Assembly (NCBI GenBank): GCA_022616055.1
Contig: JAKEFM010000291.1
Location: forward strand, 1-35,948
Direction of reading: 5' to 3'
From: Planctomycetota bacterium
GTDB taxonomy: Bacteria; Planctomycetota; UBA1135; JAKEFM01
DNA length: 35,948 bases
The notes below the pieces were generated by a model, which worked only from the letters and a program-made list of their open reading frames with translations, was not told the origin of the DNA and did no database searches. The position numbers and the translations under genes were made by a program. This document shows, piece by piece, positions 23,401 through 31,974 of this stretch (positions within the stretch are counted from its first letter, which is position 1; each line of letters opens with the position of its first letter).

Positions 23401-25061
23401 CGCCCGACCTCCGCCGGCTCGGGCGGTGGCTCGCTTCCACCCACACGGCTCGGGGCGACGCCGAGCGGACGCCATGGTTCGTCCCCCTCGCCGGGATCGC
23501 CTGCGCCCTCGTCCCGCTCGCCGTCATCGCCGCGGAGCGGGTTCTCTCGACGTCGGAGGGTCGCGTGTTCATGGGGGAAGTCCAGAACGACCAGTTCACC
23601 TACCTCGCCTACGCCCGGGCGCTCTTCGAGCGCGGCAACGGCTTCGCCTACCCCAACCCCTACGACGACGACCCTGCCTCTCCCGTTCTCTACTCCCATC
23701 TCTACCCCCTACTGGTCGGCTCGATCCACCGCGCGAGCGGGCTCGCTCTCCTCCACACGGACTACCTCCTGCGACTCCTCGCCGGAGCGGCGCTCGCGGT
23801 CTCCCTCTGGCGCCTCGTCGGCCTCCTCTTCGAGGACGCGTGCGATCGGCGCGCCGCGTTCTGGATCGCTCTCGTCGCCGGGGGTTTCGTCTGGGTCGAG
23901 GCGCTGCGCCGCCTCCTGTCGGGCGGGGGACCGTGGACGTCGCAGGGGGTTCTCCAGGCCTTCGAGGGGGCCGACCACGCCTGCGGCTGGTGGTTCCCGA
24001 ATGTCTTCCGGAACTTCTTCTACGCCACGGAGACCCTCTACCACGCCCTCTCGTTTCGCCTCCTCTACGCCCTCGCCTCCGGACGCTCTTCCCAGGCGTG
24101 CGTCTGCCTCCTCTTCCTCCTCTATGCCCACCCCTTCACCGGAGCTCAGTTCGCAGCGATCACTCTCGCATGGGTTGCCGCAGAACGATTCGCCGGGCGG
24201 CGCGGGCTCCCGCTCCCGGCACTCGGGATCGCGGGCGCGGGGATCGCCGCATTCTTCGCCTACAACCTCGTCTGGCTCCCCAGCTTCCCCGCCCACGCGA
24301 AGCTCATGGAGCGATGGAGGTCCGCTCGCTTCTTCACCGATCCTCTCCCGTACCTCTGGGTCTACGCCCCCTGGATCCTCCTCTTCCCCGCCGGGCTCCG
24401 CGCTGCGCGGGACGCGCGACCGGGCGGTGGAGCCTGGCGGCTCCTCCTCGTCGAGCTCCTCGTCACGGCGGCGCTGATGAACCACCACTGGGTCCTCGGC
24501 AAGGAGCGCTCCTTCCAGCCCCTCCACTTCTCCCACGCCTACGCCTTCCTCCCGATGGTCCTCCTCACCCTCCGGTGGGGACTGCGTCGACAGCGCGTCG
24601 TCAAGGCGCTCCGTCGAGCGCCCGTCCTCGCGGCCCTTCTCCCCCTCCTCGCCCTCGACAACCTCCTGTTCATCCCCGCCACCCGGTCGGTCACGCGATG
24701 GATCGCGCTCCCCGCTCCCCACGCCCGCGCGCTCGAGCGCATCGCGGCGATGCGGCCCGGTCAGACCGTCCTTTCGAGCCTGACCTGCGGGTTCTTCTCC
24801 AGCCTCCTTCCCGTCGTCTCTCCTCACCGCGTCGTCTTCGGTCACCCCTACCTCACACCCGACATCGCCGAACGTTGGGAGAGGGTCGAGCGCGCCGTCG
24901 CGGACGGGCCAGGTGCCCTCTTCGCCGCCTTCCCCGGAGTCACCCTCCTGGTGGTCTCGGACCCGGAGGGGCGGTCCCTCGAGGGTCAGGAGCAGGTCGG
25001 ACCCGGCGACCTCCTCTTCGAGGAGCCGGGGATCCGCGTCTACCGGCAGCCCGCGCGCTGA
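23397..25061 (+). CDS. Polytopic GT-C-like membrane protein B2, CTG start
   Basis: About 554 residues, a full-length paralogue of B1: helix 1 PLAGIACALVPLAVIAA, loop NDQFTYLAYARALFERGNGF, YSHLYPLLVG, NHHWVLGKERSFQPLHFSHA and the soluble tail ending YRQPAR all align. Translation seems to start at CTG 23397 inside CTGA with the A2 stop, preceded by GGAGG. Membrane topology and likely role are as for B1. It is intact although H2 and A2 beside it have decayed, so the B function seems to be what is retained. Codon use is a little less GC-biased than in B1. Confidence 0.75.
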   Translation: MTPDLRRLGRWLASTHTARGDAERTPWFVPLAGIACALVPLAVIAAERVLSTSEGRVFMGEVQNDQFTYLAYARALFERGNGFAYPNPYDDDPASPVLYSHLYPLLVGSIHRASGLALLHTDYLLRLLAGAALAVSLWRLVGLLFEDACDRRAAFWIALVAGGFVWVEALRRLLSGGGPWTSQGVLQAFEGADHACGWWFPNVFRNFFYATETLYHALSFRLLYALASGRSSQACVCLLFLLYAHPFTGAQFAAITLAWVAAERFAGRRGLPLPALGIAGAGIAAFFAYNLVWLPSFPAHAKLMERWRSARFFTDPLPYLWVYAPWILLFPAGLRAARDARPGGGAWRLLLVELLVTAALMNHHWVLGKERSFQPLHFSHAYAFLPMVLLTLRWGLRRQRVVKALRRAPVLAALLPLLALDNLLFIPATRSVTRWIALPAPHARALERIAAMRPGQTVLSSLTCGFFSSLLPVVSPHRVVFGHPYLTPDIAERWERVERAVADGPGALFAAFPGVTLLVVSDPEGRSLEGQEQVGPGDLLFEEPGIRVYRQPAR

Positions 25062-25109
25062 TCCCGGTGCCGGGTCGGACCGCTCCCCCCAGCGACGCCG
25101 TCCTCAGCC

Positions 25110-26072
25110 TTACAAGTTGCGAAAGAACCGGAGCAGGAACCGGTTCGTCTCCTCGAGGCGCTCGAGGTGAGAGATGTGCCCCGCCTCGAGGACGACGAGC
25201 TCGGCGCCCGGGATCTCGCGCGCGAGGCGCTCGCCGTGGCGGAGCGGGAGGAGCCGGTCGTTCCGGCCCCAGAGGATCAGGGTCGGCGCGCGGATCTCGC
25301 GGTGGCCCGCCTCGAACGCGCGCGGATCGGCCGGGACGACCTGCTGCTCGAGGCGGACGAAGAACTCCCTCACGCCGGGTCGCCGCGCCTCGGCCTCGTA
25401 CTCCTCGAGGAGGCCCTCCGGCAGCGCGTCGACCGAGCCGACGCACTGCCGGAGGCCGTAGCGCGCGAGCCAGCCGGCCGGGATCAGGGGGTAGACGAGG
25501 TCCGTGAACCACCTCGCCTGGAAGAGCCTCGCGTGGTCGGTGACCTCGGGGTCGGCGTAGCAGGCCGGGTCGATCAGGACGAGCGCGCGGACCGTCTCGG
25601 GTCGGATGCTCGCCTGGAGGAGCGCGATCGCCCCGCCGTAGGAGGACCCGACCAGGATCGCGCGCTTCACGCCCAGGCGTTCCCGGAAGGCGTCGAGGAG
25701 AGCGCGCATCGCCGGGATCGAGACGTCGCGGTCGAGGGGCTTGTCGGAGAGCCCCGCCCCGGCCATGTCCCACGCGATCGCGCGGAAGCCCGCCTCGGCG
25801 AGAGTCTCGAGCTGGCCGCGCCAGCCGATCGCGCAGTCCCCCATGCCGTGGAGGAGGAAGACCGGCTCGCCGGTCCCGGCCTCGACGAAGTGGATCCGGA
25901 GACCGTCGACCTCGGTCCACCGCTCGAACCCGAGCCTCGCCCATCGCTGCCGGGTCGTCTCGCGTCCGAGGCTCCTCTCCGCGGGACCGCCGTGCCCGTC
26001 CTCGAGGAGTGCGCAGGCCCCGACCGCGGAGAGGAGCGGCGCGATTCCGGTCCAGCGCGAACGCCGTCGCAT
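25110..26072 (-). CDS. Alpha/beta hydrolase H3, predicted lipoprotein
   Basis: A 320-residue paralogue of H1. The catalytic residues Ser144 (GSSYGG), Asp272 (GRNDRLLP) and His299 (EAGHISH) and the HGMGDC motif are kept. Unlike H1 it begins MRRRSRWTGIAPLLSAVGAC, a lipoprotein signal with Cys20, so this copy is probably membrane-anchored outside the cytoplasm. ATG 26072 is used. It follows B2 tail to tail (48 bases apart) and has no A or B gene upstream: the 177 bases to the next gene show no further module sequence. It may be the right-hand edge of the duplication, or the ancestral copy. Confidence 0.87.
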   Translation of the reverse strand: MRRRSRWTGIAPLLSAVGACALLEDGHGGPAERSLGRETTRQRWARLGFERWTEVDGLRIHFVEAGTGEPVFLLHGMGDCAIGWRGQLETLAEAGFRAIAWDMAGAGLSDKPLDRDVSIPAMRALLDAFRERLGVKRAILVGSSYGGAIALLQASIRPETVRALVLIDPACYADPEVTDHARLFQARWFTDLVYPLIPAGWLARYGLRQCVGSVDALPEGLLEEYEAEARRPGVREFFVRLEQQVVPADPRAFEAGHREIRAPTLILWGRNDRLLPLRHGERLAREIPGAELVVLEAGHISHLERLEETNRFLLRFFRNL

Positions 26073-26249
26073 GGCCGCGAGGGATGCGCGCCTTCCGGGG
26101 CCTTATGCCGCTCCCGGCCCGGTCCGCCGCGGTCGTGGACTCCTCTTCCCGTCGTCCCCGCGCTAGCATCCGGTCACCCGCGGAATCCGCCGGCCGGGAG
26201 AGGTCCGGGAAGCGACGGCGGCGGTAGAGCGGCCCCCAGGAGGCTCCCC

Positions 26250-27521
26250 ATGACGAGTTCCCTTCCCCTCCGGTGCGTGGCGGCATCCGCGGCGCTCCTC
26301 GCGGTCCTCGAACCCGCTCCCGCCCAGGAGACCCAGCCCGCGGCGGGAGGAGGGTTCTCGGAGACGCAGCTCGAGCAGCTGATCGCCCCGATCGCGCTCT
26401 ATCCCGACTCCCTCCTGATGCAGATCCTGATGGCCTCGACCTATCCCCTCGAGGTCGTCCAGGCGGACCGCTGGATGAAGCAGAACGCCTCGCTCAAGGG
26501 GAAGGCGCTCGAGGACGCTCTGAAGGAGCAGGACTGGGATCCGAGCGTCAAGTCGCTCTGCACGGTGCCGGAGGCCCTCGCGAAGATGAGCGACAACCTC
26601 GACTGGACCCAGGACCTCGGGGACGCCTTCCTCGGGGACGAGGCGAAGCTACTCGACGCGGTCCAGAAGATGCGCGGCAAGGCGAACGAGGCGGGGAACC
26701 TCAAGACGACGAAGGAGCAGACGGTCACCGTCCAGGAGGACAAGATCATCGTCATCGAGTCCTCCGACCCCGAGGTGATCTACGTCCCGAGCTACTCGCC
26801 GACCGTCGTCTACGGCCCCGCCTGGACCTATCCCGCCCCCTACTACCCTGCCCTCTATGCCCCGGTTCCGGCCGGCTACGGCCTCCTCGCCTTCGGGGCG
26901 GGCATGGCCGTCGGCGCCGCGATGTGGGGCGGGTGCAACTGGGGTTGGGGGAACAGCGAGGTCGACATCGACGTCGACCACAACTACAACTTCAACGAGA
27001 AGACGAGCAAGAACGCCGAGAAGCTGCAGTCCAAGCGGGAGTCCGGGGGCAAGAGCAAGGGCGACTGGAAGCACAACCCGGAGCACCGCAAGGGAGCCAA
27101 CTACAAGGACAAGGGGACCGCCCAGAAGTACGGGGGGAACAAGGGCACCAATCGCGTCTCCCGCGACCAGGCGAGGGGATACGACCGCGGCGCATCCGCG
27201 CAGCAGCGCCCGGCCGGCGGGGGCACGGGGAAGCCCGGCGGCGCGGCGCAGCGGCCCTCGGCGGGAGCCAAGCCGGCCGCGGGCGCCGGCGCCCGCCCGT
27301 CCCCGTCCGGTGGCGCCCGTCCTGCCGCCAGCCCCGCTCCGAAGCAGTCCGGAGGGAAAGGGACCGCCATGAGCGGGTCGCGCCAGCCGAGCCGCGACCG
27401 CGCGGCCTCCTCCCGAGGCAGCTCCTCCCGTGGAAGCAGCGGAGCCTCTCGCGGAGGCGGCAGCCGCGGAGGTGGCGGACGGGGAGGCGGCGGCGGACGT
27501 GGAGGAGGCGGGCGGCGCTGA
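26250..27521 (+). CDS. DUF3300 exported protein with Gly/Ser/Arg-rich tail
   Basis: A 423-residue exported protein with a strong AGGAGG before ATG 26250 and a signal peptide ending PAPAQ (about residue 25). Residues 35-180 carry the DUF3300 signature: LEQLIAPIALYPDSLLMQIL, then YPLEVVQADRWM and the EVIYVPSYSPTVVYGP stretch. A hydrophobic glycine-rich segment (AFGAGMAVGAAMWGG) follows, then a basic, low-complexity tail of Gly, Ser, Arg and Pro from about residue 270. The molecular role of the family is unknown. It is followed after 31 bases by a DUF2950 gene, a pairing common in bacteria, so both are likely co-transcribed and act together in the envelope. Confidence 0.88.
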   Translation: MTSSLPLRCVAASAALLAVLEPAPAQETQPAAGGGFSETQLEQLIAPIALYPDSLLMQILMASTYPLEVVQADRWMKQNASLKGKALEDALKEQDWDPSVKSLCTVPEALAKMSDNLDWTQDLGDAFLGDEAKLLDAVQKMRGKANEAGNLKTTKEQTVTVQEDKIIVIESSDPEVIYVPSYSPTVVYGPAWTYPAPYYPALYAPVPAGYGLLAFGAGMAVGAAMWGGCNWGWGNSEVDIDVDHNYNFNEKTSKNAEKLQSKRESGGKSKGDWKHNPEHRKGANYKDKGTAQKYGGNKGTNRVSRDQARGYDRGASAQQRPAGGGTGKPGGAAQRPSAGAKPAAGAGARPSPSGGARPAASPAPKQSGGKGTAMSGSRQPSRDRAASSRGSSSRGSSGASRGGGSRGGGGRGGGGGRGGGGRR

Positions 27522-27552
27522 CCGACGCGTGAGACGGAAGAGGACGACGAAC

Positions 27553-28464
27553 ATGACCAAGAACGTGACCCGCTCTTCGGCGCTGCCCATCCTCGGCGCT
27601 GTCGCGGCGTGCGCATCCCCGCGGCTCGAGACCTACGCCTCGCCGGAGGAGGCGATGCGGACGGTCGCCGAGGTCGCCGGCACCTCCGACGACGCGCGCA
27701 AGGCGAAGATGTTCGGCCCGGATTGGGCCGAGTTCCTGCAGTCGGGGGACGACGCCTCGGACCGGGAGGACGTGCTCCGGCTGAAGACGATGATCCTCCA
27801 GAAGATCGCCCTCAAGGAACTGGAGGGAGGCGAGAAGATCGCGGAGGTGGGGAACGAGGGGTGGCCCTTCCCCTTCCCGATCGTGAGGGAAGGGGACCGC
27901 TGGACCTTCGACGTCGAGGCGGGGAAGGACGAGCTCCTGAACCGCCGGATCGGCCGCAATGAGCTCGAGACGATCGCCACGCTCCGCGAGTACGTCGACG
28001 CGCAGCGGGAGTACTTCGAGGCGGGCCGGGATGGGAACCCGCCCGCCTACGCGCAGTTCATCTTCAGCGACGAGGGACGCCACAACGGCCTCTACTGGCC
28101 GACCGGGGAGGGGGAAGCCGACAGCCCCCTCGGGCCCCTCGTGGCCGAGGCGGCGACCCACGGCTACCGGCGGAAGGGGGAAGAGCCGATTCCCTATCAG
28201 GGCTACCACTTCCGCATCCTCACCGGCCAGGGGAAGCGCGTCGCCGGGGGAGCGAAGAGCTACATCGACGGGAAGGGGCTGATGACCGGCGGGTTCGCCG
28301 CGATCGCCTGGCCGGCGACCTACGGGAACTCCGGGGTGATGACCTTCCTCGTCAACCAGCGGGGGATCGTCCTCCAGAAGGACCTCGGGGAGGAGACGTC
28401 AGAGCTGGTCGAGGAGATCAAGACCTACGATCCCGACTCGACCTGGCGGCCGTCTCCCGACTGA
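27553..28464 (+). CDS. DUF2950 family lipoprotein
   Basis: A 303-residue protein from ATG 27553 (GAGGA at about 9 bases). It starts with a short lipoprotein signal (SSALPILGAVAAC, Cys20). The body matches DUF2950: YASPEEAMRTVAEVA, the EWxxFLQSGDD-like segment, LRLKTMILQKIALKEL, YVDAQREYF, GYHFRILTGQG, then GGFAAIAWPATYGNSGVMTF and GIVLQKDLGE. Its role is unknown; it partners the DUF3300 gene upstream. No terminator with a T tract is evident, but GGTCCG/CGGACC arms with a long loop follow the stop. Confidence 0.88.
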   Translation: MTKNVTRSSALPILGAVAACASPRLETYASPEEAMRTVAEVAGTSDDARKAKMFGPDWAEFLQSGDDASDREDVLRLKTMILQKIALKELEGGEKIAEVGNEGWPFPFPIVREGDRWTFDVEAGKDELLNRRIGRNELETIATLREYVDAQREYFEAGRDGNPPAYAQFIFSDEGRHNGLYWPTGEGEADSPLGPLVAEAATHGYRRKGEEPIPYQGYHFRILTGQGKRVAGGAKSYIDGKGLMTGGFAAIAWPATYGNSGVMTFLVNQRGIVLQKDLGEETSELVEEIKTYDPDSTWRPSPD

Positions 28465-28557
28465 CCCGGAAGGTCCGCACGGAGACCGGCGCTCGACGGA
28501 CCGCCCCGGCGGAGCGATGGGCGAGCGTGCCGGTCGGTCGACCCGGTGCGCTCGAGC

Positions 28558-28610
28558 CCAGGGGAGGGGCCCTCTTCCAGGGGAGGGGGTAGGCGCCTGG
28601 GATCGCCTAC
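28558..28610. repeat. Direct repeat and hairpin upstream of the HEPN cassette
   Basis: In the 275-base gap 28465-28739, CCAGGGGAGGGG occurs twice (28558-28569 and 28577-28588), followed directly by a 7-bp hairpin, GTAGGCG (28589-28595) with CGCCTAC (28604-28610). A small CGGGG/CCCCG stem lies at 28717-28731, shortly before the HEPN start. These could be a terminator for the DUF pair or regulator sites for the cassette. I see no gene in the gap. Confidence 0.45.
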
Positions 28611-28739
28611 GCGAGGCGTCCCGTTCGTACGGCCAGCCCGTCGCGGTGGTCCCTTCGCCTTGCCGGGAGGTTTTCTGTAACCGTTCGCCGGCTCGTTCGT
28701 CGTTGGTGGCAGCGGCCGGGGTTTGGCCCCGTCCCGGGA

Positions 28740-29093
28740 ATGAGGGCGAAGGCACTCCAAAACCTCCGGCTCGCGCGCGCGCTCCTCGAGCTTGGGCTCT
28801 ACGACGGGGCCGCTACGCACCTCTACTGCGCCGCCTTCCAGGCCGTGATCTTCGCGTTCGAGAGGAAAGGCTCGAGGCCGCACGACTTCCTTCCTGGTGC
28901 GAAGCGGTGGGAGCATTGGATGGTCATCCGCCACGCGTCTCGCGCACGGGGCCACCCAGAGGACGCGCTACTATCGAAGGAGCCCCGGTGGCTTCGAAAC
29001 CGTGCCGACTACCATGAATCGACGGTCGATCTCAAGCGCCTCGCAGTTCTCTGCCGCCTGGCCGATCCGCTCGTCCGGGAGGTGATCCGATGA
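28740..29093 (+). CDS. HEPN-domain protein, possible toxin or RNase
   Basis: A 117-residue helical protein with a HEPN-type pattern: AKALQNLRLARALLELGLYD, GAATHLYCAAFQAVIFAFE and, near the C-terminus, WLRNRADYHESTVDL. The R-N-R-A-D-Y-H stretch fits the Arg-x(4-6)-His active site of HEPN ribonucleases. ATG 28740 has only a weak upstream site. The next gene starts in an ATGA overlap, so they form one unit. Third codon positions have clearly more A/T than the nuo genes, suggesting recent arrival. HEPN proteins are often toxins, or tRNA- or mRNA-cleaving parts of defence systems; an inactive helper role is also possible. Confidence 0.65.
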   Translation: MRAKALQNLRLARALLELGLYDGAATHLYCAAFQAVIFAFERKGSRPHDFLPGAKRWEHWMVIRHASRARGHPEDALLSKEPRWLRNRADYHESTVDLKRLAVLCRLADPLVREVIR

Positions 29094-29476
29094 GGAATCC
29101 CAGGATCCGTGCGCTCATCGAGACGATCGAGAAGCGGTACCCGGAGACGAGAGTCGTCGTGCAGCCGTGGGGAGGAGCCGAGGATCCGGACATCGATTGG
29201 TGGCTCTGGATCCTGGACGTCCCCGAGGACCGCACGGTCGAGGTCGAGGAGTTCGCCCACCGCCGCGCTCGCAGGATGTACGGCCGCCGATCCGTCCCCT
29301 TCGTTGTGAGCTCCGTCAACTGCGCGGAGACCGCGAGGGTCTTCTCCGCCGTGCTGGCGATGCCGAAGGGCCGCCGAATGATCGAGAGCGGCCCTTACGG
29401 CTGCGTCCCCGCGCCGACGGGGAGGCGGGGCTCGACGCGGGTCGCATCGCGAAGGGGGCTCTCGCCGGCCAGGTAG
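29090..29476 (+). CDS. Unrecognised partner of the HEPN protein
   Basis: A 128-residue protein starting in the ATGA overlap with the HEPN gene. The first 90 residues look alpha/beta (IRALIETIEKRYPETRVVVQ, then DIDWWLWILDVPEDRTVEVE and HRRARRMYGRRSVPFVVSS). The rest is basic and probably disordered. In position it corresponds to the antitoxin of HEPN/MNT pairs, but the nucleotidyltransferase Gly-Ser...Asp-x-Asp motif is not evident; DPDID is the nearest match. It could be a divergent nucleotidyltransferase, an unrelated antidote or a targeting factor. Confidence 0.5.
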   Translation: MRNPRIRALIETIEKRYPETRVVVQPWGGAEDPDIDWWLWILDVPEDRTVEVEEFAHRRARRMYGRRSVPFVVSSVNCAETARVFSAVLAMPKGRRMIESGPYGCVPAPTGRRGSTRVASRRGLSPAR

Positions 29477-29524
29477 AGCGGGGGAAGCCGGGGAGGAACC
29501 CGCACGAGGTGGAGGGGGCGAGCC

Positions 29525-30547
29525 TCAAGGATCCGGAGCGAGGCGCCCGCCCGTGCCGAACACGGGGAGCAGCGCCCCCGAGACCCGTCGCGTCGGGAGA
29601 CGCTCGAGGGATCGGGCGCGGAGGACCCGCACGCGCTCTCCGAGGGGCCGGAACATCGCCGGACTGGCACTCCCGAAGAGGGCGATGACCGGAACCCCCA
29701 AGGACGCCGCGAGGTGCGTGACCCCCGAGTCGTTGCCCAGGTAGGCCTGCGCGCAGGAGAGGAGGCTCGCGGCCTCGAGGATCGGCCGACCGCGCGCCTC
29801 GAGGAGGGAATCGCGCTTCCCGAAGGCGAGGAGGAACTCCTCGCGCGGCCGCTCGTCCGCGTACCCCGAAAGGAGGAGGACCGCGCCTCCGGTCTCCTCG
29901 ACGAATCGGGACGCCACCTCCGCGAATCTCACCGCGGGCCAGTTCTTCCGTGGCGAGCCGCTCCCCGGGTGCACCGCGAGGATCGGGCGGGCATCCCCCA
30001 GCTCCCGGCGGGCCGCCGCGTCGAGGTCGGCGGGGAGGGTAACCCGGGGGACGGCGTCCCCTCCCCGGATCCCGATCGCCCGAAGGGATTCGAGGAGGTA
30101 CGCGGAAACCGGTCGGCGCGAGCCTCGCGGAGGAAGGAAAGGGAACGCGAGCACCTCGCGCGCGCCCGATTCCTTCGCTCGGCGGACGAAGCGGGGCTCG
30201 TCGAATCCCCAGGAGAGGACGAGGTCGTAGGCCCCGAGGAACGCGCGCGCTTCCGGCGCGATCGGACTCTCCTCGGAGAGGAGGGTCCCGAACCAGCCGG
30301 CGTCGGCGGAGGCGACCTCGTCCACGTAGCCCGAGGCGATCGCGAGGGGAAGGAAGGCCGGATTCCCGAGGGCCGCGATCCGGGCCCGAGGGAAGGCCTC
30401 GCGCAGGGCGCGCAGGGCGGGGAAGGCGAAGAGGGTGTCCCCGAGCCCGCCCGGGCGGACCGCGAGGACCGCCCCGGGCGGCGTTGAAGGGGAGGCCGCG
30501 ACGCCTAGAATCGCGCGGCTCCGCGGTCGAGCCCGGGCCGGGCCCAT
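29525..30547 (-). CDS. Glycosyltransferase family 9 (heptosyltransferase-like)
   Basis: Up to 340 residues. The N-terminal domain has [20 protein letters not shown] (the Gly-Asp motif of family 9). The C-terminal nucleotide-sugar domain has [14 protein letters not shown] and [19 protein letters not shown]. These enzymes add heptose or related sugars to the lipopolysaccharide core at the inner membrane face. ATG 30547 overlaps the nuoA ATG on the other strand. The first 25 residues ([18 protein letters not shown]) look unlike the family, so an unseen downstream non-ATG start is possible. It stands alone, with no other lipopolysaccharide genes nearby, and ends 48 bases from the HEPN partner. 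Confidence 0.87.
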   Translation of the reverse strand: MGPARARPRSRAILGVAASPSTPPGAVLAVRPGGLGDTLFAFPALRALREAFPRARIAALGNPAFLPLAIASGYVDEVASADAGWFGTLLSEESPIAPEARAFLGAYDLVLSWGFDEPRFVRRAKESGAREVLAFPFLPPRGSRRPVSAYLLESLRAIGIRGGDAVPRVTLPADLDAAARRELGDARPILAVHPGSGSPRKNWPAVRFAEVASRFVEETGGAVLLLSGYADERPREEFLLAFGKRDSLLEARGRPILEAASLLSCAQAYLGNDSGVTHLAASLGVPVIALFGSASPAMFRPLGERVRVLRARSLERLPTRRVSGALLPVFGTGGRLAPDP

Positions 30548-30905
30548 GCTCTCGGACTACCTCCCGATCCTCTTCTACGCCCTCTTCGCCGCCGGCTTCG
30601 TCGGCGCCGCCGCGCTCGCGGCCGAGGTCCTCGGCCGGCGGGTCGCCGCCCCGGGGAAGTTCTCCACGTACGAGTGCGGGATGACGCCGGTCGGGAACGC
30701 GAGGAGGAGGCTCAGCCTCCACTTCTACCTGATCGCGGTCCTCTTCATCCTCTTCGACGCCGAGGCGGCCTTCCTCCTCCCGTGGGCGGTCGTCGCGAAG
30801 AAGGCCGGGCTCGCCGGGTTCGTCTCCGTCACGCTCTTCCTCGGCCTCGCCGGCGCGGGGCTCGCCGTCGCCTGGAAGAAGGGAGCCCTCGAGTGGGAAG
30901 CCTGA
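30546..30905 (+). CDS. nuoA: NADH-quinone oxidoreductase subunit A
   Basis: A 119-residue membrane subunit with three helices and the family motif [12 protein letters not shown], followed by [23 protein letters not shown]. It is part of the membrane arm of complex I near the quinone site. ATG 30546 lies in GGCCCATGC and overlaps the ATG of the divergent glycosyltransferase, so the promoter must be inside that gene. First gene of the nuoABCDEFG operon; nuoB starts 13 bases before its end. Confidence 0.95.
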   Translation: MLSDYLPILFYALFAAGFVGAAALAAEVLGRRVAAPGKFSTYECGMTPVGNARRRLSLHFYLIAVLFILFDAEAAFLLPWAVVAKKAGLAGFVSVTLFLGLAGAGLAVAWKKGALEWEA

Positions 30906-31405
30906 GGGAGGGGACGGGCCTCGCCGAGGCGGGCGTCCTCACGACGACCGTCGAGGCGATCGCGAACTGGGGGCGGAAGAACTCCCTCTGGCCGATGCCG
31001 CTCGGGCTCTCCTGCTGCGGCATCGAGCTGATGGCGATGGTCGGGCCGCGCTTCGACCTCGCGCGGTTCGGCGCCGAGGCGCTGCGGTTCTCGCCGAGGC
31101 AGTCCGACCTGATGATCGTCGCCGGCACCCTCACCTGGAAGATGGCGGAGGCGGCCCGGACGATCTACGACCAGATGCCGGAGCCGAAGTGGGTGATCGC
31201 GATGGGGGTCTGCTCCTCGGCCGGGGGGATGTACACCTCCTACGCGGTCGTCCGGGGGATCGACCTCCTCTTCCCGGTCGACGTCTACGTCCCGGGCTGC
31301 CCGCCGCGCCCCGACGCCGTGATCGACGCGATCGTGAAGCTCCAGGGGAAGATCGAGAAGGAGCGGGTCTTCCGGAGAGCCGCCCCCGCGGGAGCCCGGA
31401 CGTGA
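30893..31405 (+). CDS. nuoB: NADH-quinone oxidoreductase subunit B
   Basis: A 170-residue subunit carrying the terminal [4Fe-4S] cluster N2 that passes electrons to quinone. Ligand cysteines are in [16 protein letters not shown] and [11 protein letters not shown] 30893 is chosen: it follows GGGAG, gives a short N-terminus before [17 protein letters not shown] and overlaps nuoA by 13 bases. The four-base GTGA overlap with nuoC shows tight coupling. Confidence 0.94.
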   Translation: MGSLREGTGLAEAGVLTTTVEAIANWGRKNSLWPMPLGLSCCGIELMAMVGPRFDLARFGAEALRFSPRQSDLMIVAGTLTWKMAEAARTIYDQMPEPKWVIAMGVCSSAGGMYTSYAVVRGIDLLFPVDVYVPGCPPRPDAVIDAIVKLQGKIEKERVFRRAAPAGART

Positions 31406-31971
31406 CCGAGGAGCGGGCGCCGACGCCCTCCGGGACGCCGACGCTCGCCGCGGCTCCCCCCGACCCCTTCCTCGAGAGGCTCCGGGAGACGGGGACGGGG
31501 CACGCGGCGGCCCTGCGGGAGGGGAAGGACATGCCCGTCCTCGAGGTCCCGCGGGAGCGATGGCGCGTGCTCGCCGCCTCGCTCCGCTTCGATCCCGTCC
31601 TCGCCCTCGACTACTGCGTCTGCGTCACGGCGACGGACGAGCTCCCCGAGGTCCCCCGCTTCCGCGTCGTCGCCGTCCTCCACAGCCACCGCAACGCCCG
31701 CCGCGCGCGGCTGCGCTGCGCGGTCGGCGAGGGGGAGGAGGTCCCCTCCCTCGTCCCGGTCTGGCCCGGCGCGAACTGGATGGAGCGCGAGGTCTTCGAC
31801 CTCTTCGGGATCCGGTTCGAGGGGCACCCCGATCTCCGCCGGATCCTGATGCCCGAGGCGTACGGCTGGCATCCGCTGCGCAAGGACTTCCCCCTCGAGG
31901 GGATCGAGCCCGACCGGCTCTACCGGCAGTGGGAGCGGGACCGCGTCGTGCGCCCGGCGGGACCGGAGTAG
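31402..31971 (+). CDS. nuoC: NADH-quinone oxidoreductase subunit C (30 kDa)
   Basis: A 189-residue peripheral subunit with the signature [19 protein letters not shown] and [23 protein letters not shown] 31402 overlaps the nuoB stop (GTGA). The first 35 residues are a low-complexity Pro/Ala/Thr extension before the conserved fold. It is separate from nuoD, as in most bacteria other than enterics. Confidence 0.94.
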   Translation: MTEERAPTPSGTPTLAAAPPDPFLERLRETGTGHAAALREGKDMPVLEVPRERWRVLAASLRFDPVLALDYCVCVTATDELPEVPRFRVVAVLHSHRNARRARLRCAVGEGEEVPSLVPVWPGANWMEREVFDLFGIRFEGHPDLRRILMPEAYGWHPLRKDFPLEGIEPDRLYRQWERDRVVRPAGPE

Positions 31972-31974
31972 GCC

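Noticed and set aside
27390-27521. Gly/Arg-rich end of the DUF3300 protein as a tandem DNA repeat element
   Set aside because: Low-complexity coding sequence typical of this family's tail, without a fixed repeat unit.
29090-29476. Classical MNT nucleotidyltransferase antitoxin
   Set aside because: The Gly-Ser...Asp-x-Asp catalytic pattern is not visible, so the name is not supported.
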